Part shown: positions 48,840 through 52,386 of the stretch, one piece after another
Layout: each line of letters opens with the position of its first letter
Position numbering within the stretch: position 1 is the stretch's first letter
NCBI GenBank assembly: GCA_001657315.1
Contig: LYSV01000028.1
Coordinates: 34,353 to 86,738 of the forward strand
Source: Flammeovirgaceae bacterium BBD 1991-12
GTDB taxonomy: Bacteria; Bacteroidota; Bacteroidia; Cytophagales; Cyclobacteriaceae
Direction: 5' to 3'
Length of the DNA: 52,386 nucleotides
Notes under the pieces: model-generated
Databases searched by the model: none
The model's input: the letters and a program-made list of their open reading frames with translations, nothing else
Told to the model about the DNA's origin: nothing
Translations under genes and position numbers: made by a program

Positions 48840-49406
48840 ATGAAAAAGTACTTTATCCTGTTCTCTCTTTTATCTTTCCTGGCAGGATGCAGCGACAAAA
48901 AATTGTCTCCTTCTGAGACAGTGACCAGGTATTATGATGCCTTTAATAGATCTGACTACAACCTGATAAAAACACTAATAAGTGATAGTATTACAGTCGT
49001 TGAAGGAGATTATATCACCTCATATTCACATGACAGCTTTCATGAACAATTTAAGTGGGATTCGGTTTTTCAACCAGCCTATAAATTGGTTGAAATAGGT
49101 GAGCAGGATGACCAGATAATTGCGACTGTAGCTTCAAATTCCTTACGCTACGAATTTCTGAAAAATAACCCATTGACCTGCAGATACAAAATCTCTTTTA
49201 ACTCCAGCAAAATAACGAAGCTTGAAGTAATGGAATGTGTAGATGCGGATTGGAATATTTGGCAGATGGAGCGTGATTCATTGGTTAAATGGGTCAGCAT
49301 TAATCATCCTGAACTTGATGGGTTCATCCACGATTTGACAATGAACGGTGCAATAAATTATCTGAAGGCAATCGAATTGTATGAAAATAGCAAAGACACC
49401 CTGTAA
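48840..49406 (+). CDS. Lipoprotein with NTF2/SnoaL-like domain
   Basis: ATG 48840 gives MKKYFILFSLLSFLAGC, a lipoprotein signal (lipobox FLAGC, C17); an ATG at 48774 adds a head that would bury the signal. The 188-residue product then shows TVTRYYDAFNRSDYNLIKTLISDSITVVEG, the opening helix and strands of the NTF2-like fold, followed by beta strands (DQIIATVASNSLRYEFL, CRYKISFNSSKITKLEV). The function is unknown. It lies 66 bp after the hydrolase. Confidence 0.7.
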   Translation: MKKYFILFSLLSFLAGCSDKKLSPSETVTRYYDAFNRSDYNLIKTLISDSITVVEGDYITSYSHDSFHEQFKWDSVFQPAYKLVEIGEQDDQIIATVASNSLRYEFLKNNPLTCRYKISFNSSKITKLEVMECVDADWNIWQMERDSLVKWVSINHPELDGFIHDLTMNGAINYLKAIELYENSKDTL

Positions 49407-49607
49407 CAATATGTATTAGGCATGTGCCTGGGCGTTTTCTACAAACTGGAATCGGGAGTAGTGATCTCACAATTATGTCTGCAACATATGTGATCTCCCA
49501 GAAACTCAGGTATCACAATACAGGTGGTAATAACATTTATGATCTTTAATGACCTTAGGAACATACAGCGACCGGGTCATCTACCTTAACGACAAATAAA
49601 AGAAGCC

Positions 49608-50189
49608 ATGAAAAAAAGTTTATATGATCTTACCAGAGATGACTGGAATACTCTCTTTCCTGTTCAACTGGTTGAGCATGATGCCAGATGGAAGACCCTT
49701 TACAGGGAAGAGGAGCAAAGGATTGCAGAAAAGATCGGAAGAGATATCATAATAAGGATCGAACATTTCGGCAGTACCTCCATCCCGGGCATCATGGCCA
49801 AGCCCTACATCGATATAATTATCGAGATCCCGGAAAACTTACTCTTTGATGAAGAACTGATAGGGAATTTTGAGGAGCTGGGCTATACGCATTTTAAAGT
49901 TCCCGAACGGAACGGTATTGATGCTTACATGTCATTCGGTAAGGGATACAACCTCAACGGTAAAAAGGAACAGATCTATCATATCCATATGTGTCCGGGT
50001 GAAAATGCAATGTGGAAACAAGTCGATTTCAGGGACTACCTGATTGCCAATCCGGACAGGGCCAGGGCCTATGAGCGTCTGAAAACAGAGCTGGCTTCAA
50101 AATTCAGCAATGACCGGGGCGGGTATGTATTGGCCAAAACGGATTTTGTGAATGAAACCCTGGAGATGATGGAAAAATACGGCCAGTGA
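49608..50189 (+). CDS. GrpB family (UPF0157) nucleotidyltransferase-like protein
   Basis: The 193-residue protein has the GrpB signature RIEHFGSTSIPGIMAKPYIDIIIEI, which holds the GS...DxD-like metal site (D about residue 69), and YHIHMCPGENAMW later. The fold resembles minimal nucleotidyltransferases and some members are linked to dephospho-CoA kinase. The role here is unknown. It is a single gene preceding the permease. Confidence 0.85.
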   Translation: MKKSLYDLTRDDWNTLFPVQLVEHDARWKTLYREEEQRIAEKIGRDIIIRIEHFGSTSIPGIMAKPYIDIIIEIPENLLFDEELIGNFEELGYTHFKVPERNGIDAYMSFGKGYNLNGKKEQIYHIHMCPGENAMWKQVDFRDYLIANPDRARAYERLKTELASKFSNDRGGYVLAKTDFVNETLEMMEKYGQ

Positions 50190-50354
50190 TATCGTATGAC
50201 GGGTCGTGGTACCCGATGTCGGACCCTCTGGATTGAGCGCAACAATAGTGGACCCGGACTACATTGTAACCATTTTCATTTTTTCCGGTCTAATCCTATG
50301 CAACCCGCCACGTATCGGCTGGTCTTTGTTAAACAAACGCAAACCTAAGTCACC

Positions 50355-52386
50355 ATGCTCAAAAACTACATTAAACTCGCACTGCGAAACATCCTTAGGG
50401 AAAGGACCTATGCCTTTATCAACATTTTTGGCCTTGCTACGGGTATGGCCGCTACCATACTGATCGTGCTGTTTGTGCAGGACGAGCTCAGCTATGATAA
50501 ATACCATGTCAATCATGAGCGTATCTACCGCGTTTCCCGTGAATGGCTGAACGATGACCTTAAAACAAACCTGCACCTCGGGCATTGTGCGCCACCCTTT
50601 GGGCCGCTGCTGAAGAATGATTTTGACGGGATCGTGGAAGAATCCGTAAGAATAGGCTCGGGCTACGGCCCGCTTATCAGCTATGGGGACAAGAAAATTG
50701 AAGAACCCGGTTTTTACATAGCTGATGCCAACGTGTTTGATGTATTTTCATGGCCACTTACGGAAGGCAACCCGGAAACGGCCCTTGTGGAGCCCGCCAC
50801 GGTAGTGATCACGGAGGCAGCGGCAGTGAGGTATTTTGAGGGCGAAGATCCCATGGGCAAAACATTGGTGTTCAACAATTTCGGTCAGGAGTTTCCACTA
50901 AAGGTGACCGGTATAGCCAGGGATGTGCCGGCCAATTCCCATATTCACTGGGACTTCCTTGCCTCGTTTGCCACGCTTGAAATGGCGTTTGGGGTGGACA
51001 ACCTCATGAAGAACTGGGGCAGTAACAACTATGCTACTTATGTGCTGCTGGCACGTGGTAAGGACATCAGTGAGCTGGCAGCGGGAATACCCGGTTTTTT
51101 TGACAAGCACCTTGGAGAAAGCAACGGCCGGAAAGCTTCCGACAGGAACCGGCTGAACTTTATGCCTGTGGCCGACATCCACCTGCACTCCCATCTCGAC
51201 TCTGAAATAGAGCCGAACGGAGACATTGCCTATGTATATATCTACTCCATCATAGCACTGTTTACCTTGCTGATCGCCTGCGTCAACTTTATGAATCTTG
51301 CCACGGCCAGATCCGCGAAAAGGGCCAAAGAGGTAGGCCTGAGGAAGGTGATGGGCGCCTTCAGGGCTACGCTTATACGGCAGTTCATCACCGAGTCGGT
51401 ACTTTTTGCGGTGGTCTCATTGCTGGCTGCCAGCCTGATCGTGTGGCTGGCGCTGCCGTACTTCAATGATTTTGTTCAGAAGCAATTGACCATTAATATA
51501 TTCGAAAATCAGTTTGTGCTGATCCTGCTGGTGGCTATTACCTTCTTCACAGGCCTGGTGGCAGGGAGCTATCCTGCCTTCTTTCTCTCGGCTTTTCAGC
51601 CGGCCACCATTCTGAAGGGGGGGCATAAAACCACTGGCCGAAGATTGAATTTAAGATCGCTGCTGGTTGTTTTTCAGTTCTTCATTTCCCTGGTGCTGAT
51701 CATAGGAGTAGGTGTGGTACATGATCAGCTGGACTATGTACGGAACAAGGATCTGGGTTTTAACAAGGATAACGTGCTGGTACTGCCTTCCAGTGATGAG
51801 GTGTACGCACGGTTTGAAGACCTCAAAAACCAGTTCAGGTCACAGCCGGGAATAGGGGAGGTGACCCTCGCCAGCCGGGTACCTTCCGGAAGGCTACTGG
51901 ACTCTCAGGGAGCTACAGCCGAGGTGGATGGAGATATGGTTCGGCTGGATTTTCGTATTGCCGATGTACATGTGGATCATGAATACCTGACATCGCTGGA
52001 GATAGACCTGGTAGCGGGAAGGAACTTTGACGTAAACCGTGCAAGCGATTCCACCAGCGCTTTTATTCTGAATGAGGCGGCTGTTCAGCGGATCGGATGG
52101 GAGAGTCCTTCAGATGCCATAGGCAAGTCGTTCAAGTACGGCAACCGGAAGGGTGAGATCATAGGTGTAACGAAAGACTTTCACTTCGAGTCCCTGCATC
52201 AGACTATAGCGCCCATTGCATTTCTGGTGACCAATGGCCGTGCCAACAGCGTGATCGTGCGTTATGATCCACAGCGAAAGGAAGAGGTACTGGCCTACCT
52301 TCAGGAGCAATGGACCTACCTGAGGCCCGGTTTTCCCTTCGATTATTATGAAATTGATGAAAGCTTCAGCGATCAGTACGAAAGTG
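50355..52386 (+). CDS. FtsX/MacB-type ABC permease, 3' end cut by window
   Basis: ATG 50355 (MLKNYIKLALRNILRERTYAFINIFGLATGMAATILI, first transmembrane helix) opens a frame that stays in phase to the window end, 677 residues, with no stop. A MacB-like periplasmic domain follows (about 45-285: YRVSREWLN, DIHLHSHLDSEIEPNGDI), then an FtsX core with helices at about 300-430 (NFMNLATARSAKRAKEVGLRKVMGA). The second half, after a further domain from about 510, resembles the same periplasmic type. This is the two-FtsX Bacteroidota form of about 800 residues, used with an ATPase for lipoprotein or peptide export. Confidence 0.92.
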   Translation, partial: MLKNYIKLALRNILRERTYAFINIFGLATGMAATILIVLFVQDELSYDKYHVNHERIYRVSREWLNDDLKTNLHLGHCAPPFGPLLKNDFDGIVEESVRIGSGYGPLISYGDKKIEEPGFYIADANVFDVFSWPLTEGNPETALVEPATVVITEAAAVRYFEGEDPMGKTLVFNNFGQEFPLKVTGIARDVPANSHIHWDFLASFATLEMAFGVDNLMKNWGSNNYATYVLLARGKDISELAAGIPGFFDKHLGESNGRKASDRNRLNFMPVADIHLHSHLDSEIEPNGDIAYVYIYSIIALFTLLIACVNFMNLATARSAKRAKEVGLRKVMGAFRATLIRQFITESVLFAVVSLLAASLIVWLALPYFNDFVQKQLTINIFENQFVLILLVAITFFTGLVAGSYPAFFLSAFQPATILKGGHKTTGRRLNLRSLLVVFQFFISLVLIIGVGVVHDQLDYVRNKDLGFNKDNVLVLPSSDEVYARFEDLKNQFRSQPGIGEVTLASRVPSGRLLDSQGATAEVDGDMVRLDFRIADVHVDHEYLTSLEIDLVAGRNFDVNRASDSTSAFILNEAAVQRIGWESPSDAIGKSFKYGNRKGEIIGVTKDFHFESLHQTIAPIAFLVTNGRANSVIVRYDPQRKEEVLAYLQEQWTYLRPGFPFDYYEIDESFSDQYES

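Noticed and set aside
50206-50463. Small frame before the permease
   Set aside because: It overlaps the permease start in another phase; the FtsX-like protein is far better supported.

Overview
The window looks like chromosome from a member of the Bacteroidota, most likely the Cytophagales. This is an inference from content: a type B L31 with a TTTG-N19-TAnnTTTG promoter, ECF sigma factors paired with TPR membrane proteins, a PafA-like phosphatase, a WG-repeat protein, a secretion-tail-like lipoprotein domain, weak Shine-Dalgarno signals, and AT-rich junctions. No rRNA, CRISPR array or transposase was seen.

Region 1 (1-10.8 kb) is signalling and stress-like. It holds a DoxX-type membrane protein, a ParA-like ATPase with a damaged P-loop, two paralogous ECF sigma/TPR membrane-protein modules, RNase HI, and a 1005-residue exported TPR-CHAT protease-like protein on the opposite strand. 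Between the second sigma module and the CHAT gene are two tiny genes with nearly the same N-terminal sequence. Two lipoproteins follow.

Region 2 (10.9-29.7 kb) is mostly core: YifB/ComM-like ATPase, GmhA, MsbA-like ABC exporter, an outer-membrane barrel, L31, a GlmU-like nucleotidyltransferase, HolB-like delta prime, HemC, a cyclophilin lipoprotein, an RmlD-like reductase, a MntA/HepT toxin-antitoxin pair, an NSS transporter with a 37-residue partner, a PafA-like phosphatase and a WG-repeat protein.

Region 3 (29.8-37.3 kb) is rearranged. A tRNA-Pro whose anticodon reads AGG has its 3' end copied 170 bp downstream. Broken VOC and DinB genes follow, then an SMR/azoreductase/DoxX/AraC cluster, then an AbiE-type toxin-antitoxin pair with the first codons of a type I restriction R subunit. 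Fragments matching the two ends of the SMR-AraC cluster reappear side by side after the AbiE pair, as if a duplicated copy had collapsed.

Region 4 (37.4-49.4 kb) is accessory and almost entirely plus strand: an XRE regulator, a NYN nuclease, a 21-bp tandem array that begins inside a small ORF, an Mrr-like nuclease, a metallo-beta-lactamase-fold protein, a UDG-like protein, a YoeB toxin translationally coupled to an unfamiliar 253-residue partner, an acetyltransferase and a hydrolase. Several junctions carry imperfect repeats, and two cassettes have complementary ends that resemble integron-cassette ends, although no integrase is present. The right edge (49.6-52.4 kb) has a GrpB-like protein and an FtsX/MacB-type permease cut by the window end.
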